A stretch of 64,000 bases of DNA. It comes from Hemibagrus wyckioides. Taxonomy: Eukaryota; Chordata; Actinopteri; Siluriformes; Bagridae. The translations under genes were made by a program, and so were the position numbers. Shown in pieces: positions 1 to 11,300 of the stretch (within the stretch, counting starts at the first letter, position 1; the number at the start of each line of letters is the position of its first letter). The stretch spans positions 16,405,705 to 16,469,704 of the forward strand of contig NC_080726.1 of assembly GCF_019097595.1 (NCBI RefSeq), written 5' to 3'. The notes below the pieces were generated by a model that saw only the letters and a list, made by a program, of their open reading frames with translations, searched no databases and was not told the DNA's origin.

Positions 1-83
1 TGTACAAAAAAGTTCTCTGTTTACAGGAGGAGTATTGCAAGCTTAAAATTGAGCTGCTAAAATATAAGAAGAATGACAAATAA
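1..83 (+). pseudogene. C-terminal end of Harbinger-type Myb/SANT accessory protein (partial)
   Basis: An open frame enters from the left edge and ends at a TAA near position 83. Its last residues, EEYCKLKIELLKYKKNDK, form a charged leucine/lysine-rich helix. In PIF/Harbinger transposons a Myb/SANT-like DNA-binding protein is often coded opposite the transposase and ends in such a helix. A CAG acceptor-like sequence lies just before GAGGAG. The assignment rests on position beside the minus-strand Harbinger transposase and on the tail composition; only the last few residues are in the window. Confidence 0.35.
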
Positions 84-198
84 AAAGTGTATCACTGTGA
101 TGTGGTCTTTATAACAGCAGTTGTGTTCAACTACAGTTGTATGGAATGTTTGTTCAATAAGCTACAGACACAAGTTTGGATATTATATCAACTGTTAC

Positions 199-560
199 TT
201 ACCTAAAATGCAAATTTGTAAATTGAGCTCTGTGACAAATCCCACTCTGGGACATGTCTCTCCCCTGGGTAAACTGAATGTCTTCATCATCATCATCATC
301 ATCATCATCTTCATCACCATCATCTTCATCACCGTTACCATGGCTGCTTTCTAGAGGTTCTGGGATTTGTCGTGCGTTGCAGATGTTGTGAAGCACTGCA
401 CAGGCCGTAATGACTTTGCAGACCTTAGCTGGTTACAGGCGCACTTCTCTATGCAACACATGAAACCTCCTCTTCAGCTGGCCAATACCCCACTCAACTA
501 TTGAGCGTGTTTTCTTGTGGGCTCTAAAAGTCAGTGCAAAAGACATCACAAATTAAGGTG
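199..560 (-). pseudogene. Harbinger transposase, C-terminal part
   Basis: Reading the minus strand gives HKKTRSIVEWGIGQLKRRF, then an in-frame TAA, then VITACAVLHNICNARQIPEP. The segment around VLHNI is the usual C-terminal block of HARBI1-like transposases. The tail has an aspartate/glutamate run coded by a CAT/ATC trinucleotide repeat at about 283-330. The internal stop shows the copy is dead. Confidence 0.8.
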
Positions 561-657
561 GCCTTATGCATTCAACAATAATGTGAATATGTTTGATTAA
601 ATAGCCTATCTCTTTTTTTGTAGTATATTCAAGCACATTTGTAACTACATTTTATTT

Positions 658-942
658 TCATACACAATGATTCACTGTTAGTCTACTGTTTAGGTAACTG
701 TTGTAGTTTAGCTGTGGTCCTGGGCCTGGGTGGAGGTAAGGTGTGAGGAGCCATGGTTTGCATGGATAGCCACTGTCCCCTAACAAATGACAGTTAACTG
801 GCACATAATGTCCTTCAAAAAGCTGTTTCAGGCCAATCTCGGACAGTATCCTGGCATCATGTGTTGAGCCTGGCCATTTTGCAACAATGTCTAAAATCTT
901 GTAATCTGCACTGAAAACAAGTTGCACATTGATGTGTGACAC
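658..942 (-). pseudogene. Harbinger transposase, DDE catalytic part
   Basis: The segment reads HINVQLVFSADYKILDIVAK, then WPGSTHDARIL and LLGDSGYPCKPWLLTPY. The WPGSTHD and GDSGYP blocks are hallmark DDE-nuclease motifs of PIF/Harbinger transposases and carry acidic catalytic residues. It continues the frame broken at about 2740 after the inserted block. A further C-terminal piece lies at 199-560. Confidence 0.85.
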
Positions 943-1125
943 TCACAAATGTATTGTCACAATTGTGTTTATATTTTATTTAATTTCTGCGTACAGAGAG
1001 GCCGGATTTATGTGTTTTAATAATGACAATTCTAGTGCTATATTATTTTAGTGTAGTTACTAGGTTAAACCGCAAGGGGCCGCCAAAGTGAGCGTTAGAG
1101 TGTAGCCGCCAGGCCTCCGTTTCTC

Positions 1126-1195
1126 AGACAGAGAACAGCCTGCGGAACGAACACAACTAACGTCTCATGTCTCTGCTTCTTACTGTCTTAAACAG
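1126..1195 (+). repeat. 70-bp direct repeat, copy A, followed by a splice-donor consensus
   Basis: Identical over about 70 bp to 1663-1732. Copy A is followed by GTGAGTAGC, a strong splice-donor consensus after AAACAG. Copy B runs straight on into ACAGAACATTG and the LTR. Both copies begin AGACAGAGAACAGCCTGC. Confidence 0.85.
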
Positions 1196-1662
1196 GTGAG
1201 TAGCATATGTAACCTCAATACAACTTATTGTTAAGAACTTAACAAACCCTTGTGATGTTGTTTTATAAAGTTTCAAGTGAGTAAGATGACAAAATGGCGG
1301 CTTTGGTTTTGTATACCTTCTTGTTCTACTAGTACCACAGCTCCTGAATATTTGTAACCTTCAAGTTTATATTTCGTTAATGTTCATATGAGATACAGAG
1401 TGGACAATATCCATTATATGTTTATGTTCTATAGTAGCCTTGTATTTTCTAGTGTTTAAGGTCAGTAATTAATATGTTGTGTGGAGAATGTTGTGTAAAC
1501 TGAAAATATTAAAAGTTTGTCAATTAACCAGTACGAGATTTGCATGTGAAATTGGGTTAATTATGTGAATTGTTTTGAGTATGAAACTGAGTAGATTGTA
1601 AGAGAGAAAAATGGTAATATTGAAGGAAAATTAGAAAAAAATGAGAAATGTCTGTTTAATAA

Positions 1663-1732
1663 AGACAGAGAACAGCCTGCGGAACGAACACAACTAACGT
1701 CTCATGTCTCTGCTTCTTACTGTCTTAAACAG
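1663..1732 (+). repeat. 70-bp direct repeat, copy B
   Basis: Perfect copy of 1126-1195, preceded by TTTAATAAAG, which resembles a poly(A) signal, and followed nine bases later by the LTR at 1742. Confidence 0.85.
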
Positions 1733-1741
1733 ACAGAACAT

Positions 1742-2702
1742 TGTTACGTCCTTGGACGTATACTATTATTTGTATGTAGGAATTTTGCATGATTTCTGTG
1801 TTGTATGTTGTATCGCGTGTGCGCAGTGTCTCTCTCCCTCTCTTTCTCACTTTCCTTTTGGGCAGCGCTTAATTGGAACCAGCTGCGGGGATTGCTGCAG
1901 GAAATTTCGTCACGAGCGGAAGCTTTAAAAGCTGGGAAGCAGAGCAGTGTCGGCGAGCTTCTGTAGTGTGCGCGTGGTGAAGCTCCGTTGCAGGCGTTGC
2001 GCCGTTCTGCCCCCCTGCCCCCTGCCCCCTGTCCCCTGTCCCCTGTCCCCTGTCCCCTGTCCCCGACAGCCTTTGACTGCGTGTTGTTGAAGGACGATAG
2101 TGTTGTGTTGTAGTCATTGTTTAGTTGCCCTCTGGTCGACTTGCGGCAGCAATGCTCACTGTGCGAGTGGTTCCCCTCTTGGGTTTGGTCGCGGAGACCC
2201 CGCTTTCTGGCGACCACGGTTTAGTTTCGGTTTCGTTCCTCTGTACCCCTGTTCTGTTTTTTATCCGTTATTTGTACTCAATCTGCGTTAAGCATTTATG
2301 TTCCTAAACCAATCCTTAGGTAATACGGGAGCAGTAGGTTGGGGATTGCCTTTTATTTTGTGACCTGTTTTCTCCTGGTTTTGGCTAGCTAGGGAGTTAG
2401 GGAAGGCATTTGTATTTCGTTTGAAGACTTTCTTTTGTTAGGCAATTTAACTCCACCAGCTAGTCCCCCTTTGGTTTGTTATTTTGGCCTTGATCCCCTT
2501 CTGAAGTTATATGCTTCCCCTATTCTGGTCTGAAGTAATAATAAAAAAAAGAAAGAAACATACTTTTCTACTTGTATACATTTCTCGTGATTATTGTGAC
2601 AACAAGGTGGAATTGGTCTGGTTATTTATTTAAATACTATTTCTTTATTTACATATTTCTTGTCACCAGTCCTACCAACCCTAGACTGGTTAGGATGTGA
2701 CA
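1742..2702 (+). mobile_element. Probable solo LTR (about 960 bp)
   Basis: The block begins TGTTACGTCCT and ends AGGATGTGACA, an imperfect terminal inverted repeat with TG...CA ends as in LTRs. It is GC-richer than its surroundings and contains a CCCCTGT heptamer repeat at about 2010-2065. A run of A residues with AATAATAAAA occurs near 2538. No coding sequence of a retroelement flanks it. I could not find a clean target-site duplication, so the exact ends are tentative. Confidence 0.55.
2010..2065 (+). repeat. (CCCCTGT)n short tandem repeat
   Basis: About seven head-to-tail heptamers of the CCCCTGC/CCCCTGT type inside the LTR-like block. Confidence 0.9.
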
Positions 2703-2739
2703 TTATAACTGTGAACAGGTCACTCATGCCTGAGGCCTG

Positions 2740-3193
2740 TAACAGATGCTCTTTCTGTTGACAAAAACGTCTTCATTTTCTGATGGTGCGATTATGCAGA
2801 TGTGCGACAAACAACACCGGGGAACCCTGCTATGTCCATGAATGCCCTTTTGTGAGCCTGCAGAGTGTGAATGTCCCGTGGAAATGAAATGAACTGTGTC
2901 ACTATATGAGACTGTGAAAGCACTTCAATAGTTTGTATGATCACTCTGCTGATGGAAGGTTGTGACAGACACAAGTCATCACTACTGAGCTGTTGCATTT
3001 TTCCAGTTGCCAAATACCTCAGTGTTGTAATCACTTTCATTTCTGGCGTTATGGCATTACTACATTGGGTGGGAGATGTGTGCGCATCTTTAAAAAGTTC
3101 AACCCCAAACATTATCCCATTGTGATCCAGTCTGTAGCATTTAATTAACTTATGATTGTTCAGGGTTTGGAGAATATTTCTTCTTTCCGCCAT
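2740..3193 (-). pseudogene. Harbinger transposase (HARBI1-like), N-terminal part
   Basis: The frame starts at MAERRN and contains the family segment ITPEMKVITTLRYLATGKMQ followed by LSQPSISRVI, the helix-turn-helix region before the DDE core. After AGFPGVV the reading frame shifts; continuing in the other frame gives IIAPSENEDVFVNRKS, which is also typical of HARBI1-like proteins. Homology then stops near 2740, where the inserted block begins. The domain normally cuts and pastes DNA into TWA targets. This copy is broken by the frameshift and by the insertion. Confidence 0.75.
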
Positions 3194-3604
3194 TTTGTCC
3201 TCTGCTATAGAAACTCTTAAGCCTCTTAAAAGTCCTCCTCTCTACTCTTAACAACTCGTACCTTAGGAGCTGTTTTTAGGGCTAAGATGTTTTGTGAATC
3301 ATTTTTATTTTTACTAAGATTTGGTCCTAAATTTAAGGGGAAGTTCTAAGAAAATGTCATAATTCTAAGATTTTTCTTAGAATTTCGTCAATCGGAGCAA
3401 CTTTTAGGCTTAAGAGGCTTTGTGAATACGGGCTCTGACAAATAACTACAACTAACAAGTAACAAAGTTCTGAAAATAAAAATAATCAGGGCTTGCTTAT
3501 ACAAAATATCCCTTTAAACATCATTTATATTACCATTATATCCATTACTTAATAAATGGTAAAGAATCAGCCTGGATAGGCCATCCACCAAAAGCAGGCT
3601 GAAA

Positions 3605-5110
3605 TACACAGATCAAGCATAACATGACAGGTGAAGTGAATAACACTGATTATTTCCTCATTATGGCACCTGTTAGTTGGTGGGATATATTAGATAGCAA
3701 GTGAACAATTTGTTCTAAAAGTTGATGTTAGAAGCAGGAAAAATGGGCAAGCGTAAGGATTTGAGCAAGGGCCAGGTTGTGATGGCTAGATGAATGGTGT
3801 CAGAAAACACAGTGCATCACAGTTTGTTGCATATGGGGCTGCATAGCTGCAGACCAGTCAGGGTGCCCATGCTGACCCCTGTGCACCACCGAAAGTACCA
3901 ACACAACCGGGTATGTGTGCATCGCTTACCTGAAGAACACAATGCACCAGAATGCACTATGGAAAGAAGGCAAGCCGGCAGAGGCAGTGTCATGCTTTGG
4001 GCAATGTTTAGCTGGTTAACCTTGGGTCCTGCTAACCACATGGATGTTATTTTGACATGTACCACCTACCTAAGCATTGTTGCAGACCATCTACACCTTT
4101 TCATGGCAATGGTATTCCCTGATGGCTGTGGCCTCTTTCAGCAGAATAATGCGCCATGCCACAAAGCACAGATGGTTCAGGAATGGTTTGATAAGCACAA
4201 CAATGAGTTTGAGGTGTTAACTTGGCATCCAAATTCCCCAGATCTCAATCTAATTGAGCATCTTGTGGGATATGCTGGAGAAACAAGTCGGATCCATGGA
4301 GGCCCCACCTCGCAACTTAGTGGACTTAAAGGATCTGCTGCTAACATCTTGGTGCCAGATACCACAGCACACCTTCAAGGATCTAGTGGAGTCTATCCCT
4401 TGACAGGTCAGGGCTGTTTTGGCAGCAAAAGAGGGACTGTGTTGCCCTTTAAGAAATGTAACTTTCAAGTATCTGCTTTAAATATTTTTTGGTACATATT
4501 CTCAAGTGAAAATGTGAAGTTCATTATTACTTTTCCTTAATCTACCATGTTTGTAAAAATTTATATTTGTTGCATGTGTTAAGTTTAGTCACTACTTGTT
4601 AATGCTCCTGCTTATCCATGAAAACAATGAGACAGACATGGTGTGCTCTCTCTGATAATCCATTGCATCCACTAAAAAACATTATAGAGGCAATGCCGTA
4701 AGTTCATTCATATGTCATTAGACATGTTAAAGATCATATATTAGTAATGATTTTGTCAAAAAGATGTTTGATAAGATGCTAAAAACATTTACCATTGTGT
4801 ACATGCTTTCAGTGATGCTAATAGCCATTGTAACTGCTACTACAAGGAGAATAGTAGTTTGTTTGTTAGTCATTTATAATGCAATATTTGTCAAGACACA
4901 AACACTGAATATTGCTGAATTGTTTTATTACAGTTTTCAACGAAAATGTTAATGAGGAAGAGTAACAGTAAATGAATCAACCTTACTACAACTCTGTCTT
5001 CATTGGCTACGGTTTAACTTGGTGTCTAGTCAGAGTTTCTACACACTGCACGAGAACACTATAGGGACCAACACAATATTTGGCATAATGTTATGCCTGA
5101 TTTGTGTATA
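3605..5110 (+). mobile_element. Broken Tc1/mariner element with internal foreign block
   Basis: The 5' end carries the terminal sequence CACAGATCAAGCATAACATG of a common fish Tc1 family, and 5064-5110 carries the matching 3' end GGGACCAACACAATATTTGG...TTATGCCTGAT. Between them, 4438-5063 does not belong to the family and is flanked on both sides by GGGAC, consistent with a nested insertion with a 5-bp duplication. The transposase (3748-4430) is frameshifted. The element sits about 190 bp past the A2M copy 1 poly(A) signal. Confidence 0.7.
3748..4430 (+). pseudogene. Tc1-like transposase, degenerate
   Basis: It begins MGKRKDLSKGQVVMAR, the helix-turn-helix start of the family, but the frame breaks at once: a large part of the DNA-binding domain is deleted. 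Later GSVMLWAMFSW, FQQNNAPCHKAQMVQEWF and WHPNSPDLNLIEHL are the DDE-domain landmarks of Tc1 transposases. After IEHL another frame change occurs. The family cuts and pastes into TA dinucleotides; this copy is inactive. Confidence 0.85.
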
Positions 5111-5292
5111 TTACATCATATACAATATACATCAATTATATATGATGGCTCTCTACTGTGTGGGCTCATTAGGGCTGATTAGAATAAAACCTTCATGCTC
5201 ATGAGATATATATATTGAAAGAAAAAAAACAACAAAACCAAACTTTAAAACTTGAATTGTAGCAGCAATGCAATATGTATGTGAAGTCCATA

Positions 5293-5298
5293 TTTATT
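5293..5298 (-). promoter_or_regulatory. Poly(A) signal of A2M copy 1
   Basis: AATAAA on the minus strand, about 75 nt downstream of the stop codon of A2M copy 1. It is the first canonical signal after the stop. Confidence 0.6.
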
Positions 5299-5373
5299 TC
5301 TTAGGTCTGACAAATAACCAGCACCCTTAAGACATGCAGAAATCTTTTTAATCTTTAATGCAGATCAGCTTGC

Positions 5374-8300
5374 TTACATACAGGGGGAGGTGTACTCCGT
5401 CTCAGAGTCATTACCTAAATGAAAGAATTAGTAAATGGAAGCAATATATTCCCAATACCATGTTTAAAACACACAATCCTGGAAATTCTTACTTGTTTGG
5501 TAGTAATTATAAACTTTGATCAATGCTGGCTTGAGATTCTTGACAGGAAACACCTGGTTGAGTTGTATCTGATAGCTGATAGGAGTATTCCTTTGGAGCT
5601 GTTAGAGATACACCAAATAAAGCATGCATATTAGAATAGAGCAGATGTACAGCAGATGTGTGTAATACAGTTGTGCTCAAAAGTTTGCATACCTTGGGAG
5701 AATTTGCAAGATGTGTTCCATTTTTTAAAGAAAACATGAGTGATAAGATGAAACAAATTTATTTTATTTCTTATAGGACTCAAGTTCATATGTTAGGCAT
5801 AATAGAACGGCACAATCATCAAACAAAACATGACAATAACGAAAATGAGGAAATAATCCCTGTTCTAAAGTTAATATCGTGTATTGACCTTTTAGTCATG
5901 CATCAGTGATGCATGTAGTCTTTTGTAATAATTGTGCATGAGGTACTTAATTTACTTAGGTGGTATAGCTGCCCATTATTTCTGGCAATGCCTCCAGTTC
6001 CTGTAAATCTTTTGGTTGTCTTTCATAAACTACACGTTTGAGATCCCCCCAAAGTGGCTCAGTGATATTGAGGTCAGGAGACTGTGGTGGCCACTCCAGA
6101 ACCTTCACCTTTTTTGCTGTAGCCATTGGAGGGCCTTTATAGTTGTGACTATAAAGTTGAATTTTTTTCTCATCACTCATACTGAAAGCCTTTTTATGGC
6201 ATGGGCGCAATAACAGCTTTCTCCTGGCAAATTGACCATGCAGGTCATTTATGTTCAAGTGTTGAAACACCACTTTTTTCCAGAGCATATTTCTCCCTAA
6301 GTTGTTTGTGGGTTTTTCTTTGCATCCCGCTGTAGTGAGGGAAATCTTTCTTGGTCTACTTGACCGTGGCTTAGTATCAACAGAACCTCTTATTTTCCAC
6401 CTCTTTATCAGAGTTTGAACAGTACTGACTGGCATTTTCAAGTGTTGAGAGATCTTTTTACATCCTTTTTACAGCTTTATAAAGTTCAGCTACGTAATAA
6501 CACAGGTCGATTGGCAGCTCTTTTGGCTTCCCCATGGTGCAGTATCCAGCCAAGTCAGTGCATCACCTCATGAGCTGAGAAACTCACTGGCTACTAATTA
6601 TAATTACAATGAGTCACAGGTATGGAAACTTCCCTTTAATAGCCATTTAAACCTCTCTGTGTCAACCTGTGTGTTTATAATGTGGCCAAACATTCAAACT
6701 TATGTAAACTTTTGATCAGGGTTGTTTGAGTGATCAGTTATCATTACGTTTTAAAAAGGAGTTAAACAACTATGTGATAATTAATGACTTCACATGACCA
6801 CTATCCTTAAATAAGAAAAAAATCGTTTGCATTAACAGTCATACAGTATTTGTTGTTTAACAATTTCTTTCAGGGTATTCAAACTTTTGAGCACAACTGT
6901 AGGTGATTAATTAAATGTTATATACAGTTTTGTAATATCTTACCTCTGTAATATACATAATAATATGGTCAGCTGTGGAATCAACTCGTTTCACCAAAGA
7001 ATAGTTCTTCAGCAAAGAAAGCTTGTAAGCACATTAATTACTCTGCATTAGTAAATTAATAATTGAACAGCATTTATGAAAGCATTGGCATATCCATTTA
7101 TGTATAGAAACACACAATACAGATTTTTTGTTTGCCTCTGCTTACTTGATCAGGATCTGCTATGAACCCTGATAAAAGTTTCATGTCTACTATAACCATG
7201 GTAGAGCTGTGTAGTTTCAAATTATATCTGAAGATTCAAACAGACAAAGAAAAAAACAAAGTTAGTTAATATTTAGGTATTTACTCATTAATTATAAGAA
7301 GTCTGGATATAACGTATTGTGTTTTTGCCCAGTAAGCAGAAGACTGTCACACCAAGCAGATTTAACTTAGACAGGGTTTCTATTTCCATGGCAGAAACTA
7401 TATCCACAATTAGGGAAAAGACTTGTGAAGGAGGATCGTTCCAATAGCTGTTTTTTTTTATATGTGGTCATGACTTTATGCTGCTTTTATGGTGCCTTGT
7501 AAGTGGTAATTTGCATGATGTAATGACGTAATTATTCCACTGGAAAAAAAACATTGACACCTTTTTGAAAGCATGTATTAAGCATGTAAAAAGCTCTTTT
7601 AACCACACTTTTACACTTACACACTTGAGTGGCTGTTGCTGTACCAATCTACTATAGCAAACTTCAAACATTCATGCAAGATTTTGAACTGAAATTGGAG
7701 TACAGCAACAATAGTGAGTAGCTTTACCTACAACCTAGTCAGCTCATGTTAGTTGATGTTGATTACCTTCTCAAAACAGTGGTTAGTATGGTAAATGTTA
7801 AAGATTTAGATAAGTACTGTGTCTGTATATTAATTGATCTATACTGCTGTAAATTAATTTAAAAATAGAGAAGGGCTACTTTGCACTGTTTAAAGAGATC
7901 AGCTGGTAGTTGAGAAGTGTATTTTGGGAAATACAAAGTGCCACTTCACTTGCAGCAGTAATCTGCAATGGAGCAAGTCACATGTACTGCAAAAGTTACC
8001 GTGGCAATATGATTTGTAAAAAGTAGCAAAAGGAAATCCACAGTAAGACAAAAATAAACTTGCAAATAGCTAGCTGTAAAATAAATGCTGCATTATGAGA
8101 CAGATCCCGGTAGCTAATGCTATAATAGAAGTAGCATGCACAAATCAGGTAAACGGTCTATGATAAAGTCAGCTAATAACACATTAGTTGGTTCTGTTGT
8201 TCTTGCATTATATTACTGATTCCATAATATTTTGCAATTTAATCTAATAAGGGACTGACAATCCAAATCTCTCAAAATCAGTCACTTTCTCATATTAGGT

Positions 8301-11300
8301 CATGGTTTAAAGACACATTCACTTACGTGATGGTGAAATGGAGGAACAAAATTTCAGCTCCAAATGAGTTTTTGCAGTTTGCCTTGGTTGTAGCTGTGAT
8401 GCTCAGTGTACTGGTTTCAGAACGTGTGGGAACATTGTAGAAAAGTGTAGCCTGAAAGTAGGAGAAAAGTTGTCAAATCCTGAAGCAGTCAATAAAGAAC
8501 ATGTAAAAAATGTGTCTTTATAATTGTGTCTCTTTAAGCTTCTGTTGTTCCTGTCATCTCGAACATGGTACTTATTGTTTTTGTCACACCAAAATCTAGT
8601 GTCTAGTGTACTGTTTGGGAAAGTCATGTGTAAATATCAGAAAATTAACAATGAAATTCTGACATATTGTTTATCTTTGATCTCAATCCCCAGTGTATTT
8701 AGTGCATAGCAAAAACAAAAGAATTGGCCTTGCCATTCCAATAAATTCAGAGAGGACTTTGTATAACATAGATTAATGGGGAACTTCATACTGAATTTCT
8801 TTTCATGTGTACACTGAGAGTAAATACATCCATACTTGTTCGTGTTCAATGTTTATAATTTATTTATAGGTGTCGAAACAGCCAAGAAGCTGTTTAATTG
8901 GTTGTGAAAATGACTTAAAAATGGCAATAACCTTGAGCATCCATTGGGTTTAAAGAGGTAACCTCTATAAACCATGAGCATCAAAATTTCTATTCATTAC
9001 AGAAAACATTTAAGTGGGCGTATCAGGGTAGTATGAAGATTATACTTAGTCTTTAGTCCATGATCATTAGTTTGATTATTTAGATTATACTAGATTATTA
9101 CTATAGTATTAGTGTTGCTAGCATTGTTTTAGAAATGAGGAATTGTGAAAACTTGCATGCTACTTTCTAAATATTTGAATTTAGGATTTGGAAATGATTC
9201 CAGGGCCTGGAATTATTGAACATTGTTGTTTCTCCCAAAGACCTGGCAAACTCTGCACGTAAGAATATAAGAATGCAACATGCAGAATGCAACATTAAAC
9301 ATTTATATATGTTACACTTATGCTTGGCAGGAATCTGAGGTTACCAGCATCATATCCAAAAAGACTGCAAATCTAGATGTGGATATGCAGCACTTATCTC
9401 ACAAAATTTTGAAAGAAGATTCACAGAACACTTATCATGATGAAAAAATGCACTGACCTGCACTGACACACAGGTGGAGCCCTTCACATTAATTCTGTAT
9501 TTGCCAGGAACATCTTGCAATGATCTTTTTTGGTACAGTAACTTGTTGTTCTGGTTCACATCAAACTTGTGACTGTGTCCATCTGCTGACTTTACAGTTA
9601 CCGTGCTAGAGCCTTCTGAGCTGAACACTTTAGTGGAGTACAGAGCTAGAGCTTGGAGGGCCACAACTGTGTCCTGATGAAAAGGAGGAGTATTGTTTAT
9701 TATCTTAATGCTTTTACATTTATGATAATACTTTTTATGTACCCTCTGTTATTTATTAAAATTGTAGTACGATATAATAATAATCTCAGCTTGACTAGTA
9801 ATCACATACTTAATGCCTTTGCCAGTTTGGAAAGGAAGAAATTTGGGTTTGAGCAAGTAAGAATGCAAGACAGAAGTCAGAGATATTTTGGCCTTCTCAA
9901 ACTATTCCATCAAGAGTTATAGCCACAGGCTATAGGTCTAGGGCACCTGATAAAAGGACTGAAAGTGTCAAAGGGTCTTTTGTCTTGATAGCAATTGCAC
10001 TTCTAAATATTTAGCTGTACAATAGTATGTGGAAGATTATTAAAATCTGTCAATATTTATAATTCAAGCTATTTTGTGATGTATTTTGTCTGTTTTTTGT
10101 GTTCAGTTACAATTAGTTTTGTTATAAGTCAAAATCTGAGACAATAAAAGTTTAATTGAAATCAAATAAATATACCTGGGTGGATGAAAAACCTCCACTG
10201 TGATCCTGCTGCTTTACCAGCCAGCTGACTATCCTATTAGCATAGCCCAAATTAGCAGCAGTGAGTTGACCTGAAGTAAGAACACCTAGCAGCACGTAGG
10301 AGCTGATTTCTACTGACAAGTCGCAGGAGTCATCTGATGCTGACTGAGTCCAGTAAAGCTGTCCATCTAAAATTTAAAGAATCACAATGAGATAATTTGC
10401 TTAGGATACTCAAAAGCTGATTGAGATATGAATGACCAGAAGAAATTAACCGACTTCTTTTAGAAGAGGAAAGAAGATAGTTGTCACATGGAGCTCCAGG
10501 ACAGAGACAGGCAATGGATACATTTGCTGGTAGGTATTTCTTCAATCAAAAAAGGACAGGGTAAATCCATAAAACTTGTGTAACAGACACTCCTCTCAAA
10601 AGCACTGTCTGCAATGCTAACCACCATGGGCTGGGGGTGGATCAGGGCATGACAATGTACAGTACCTGGGACTGAAGCAGGGTGTGAGACTAGAGTAGGG
10701 CCTGGGGAACAGAAGCAGTGCCTGGGGAACAGAAGCAGTGCCTGGGGAATAAGCATTGCCTGGGACTAGAACAGCTTGGCCTCAGCGTACAATGGTGCTT
10801 GAAACAGAGCACCATTGCACTAGAACAGGGCCTGGGAGGCTGCCACATTGGCCTCGCCATAGTGCGGATGAGTTCTTTATTCAAACAAAAGTCAGAGTGA
10901 ATCCAAAAAACAAGTTAAAAGGCAAGTCAAAATCCAGGTTCAAAGCAGGCTCTGGATAATAAACTTGCCAAAAACAGATATCTCGCTAGGCTATTAGCAA
11001 AACTAAAGAAAAGTCACAGGCAGGTCAGGAACAGGCAACTGTCTAGAAAGTGGTATCAGCAACAAAGAACAGAAGACTTGGTGATGTCGTGGACAGAAAC
11101 ACACGGAATGTACAATAAATCCATAGTAAAACTGAAAACAAGTGAACTTAATCATGACTCATGTGGGAAACAGGAAATGACATGACAGGAGTGGATACAG
11201 AGATCAAACAAAATCAAAACAAATCAATCAAAACAAAAACACATGGTAAAGTAAACAAACAAGGAATATATCATAACATAAACTTAACATAAGCAGAAGT

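Larger units (their letters stand above)
1..3436 (-). mobile_element. Degenerate PIF/Harbinger DNA transposon, interrupted
   Basis: The right end carries a Harbinger-like terminal region, with GAGCCCGTATTCACAAAG reading inward on the minus strand near 3417-3436. Transposase pieces follow in order on the minus strand: N-terminal region 2740-3193, catalytic region 658-942, C-terminal region 199-560. The left terminus lies beyond the window. The block 943-2740 is foreign: it holds an LTR and a duplicated 70-bp segment. The transposase has stop codons and frame breaks, so the element is inactive. Confidence 0.75.

Noticed and set aside
199..396. Acidic Asp-rich protein as a separate gene
   Set aside because: It is the C-terminus of the Harbinger transposase; the Asp run comes from a trinucleotide repeat.
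10484..10959. Frames with repeated PRHCFCSPG or [10 protein letters not shown] units
   Set aside because: Produced by the 20-bp minisatellite.
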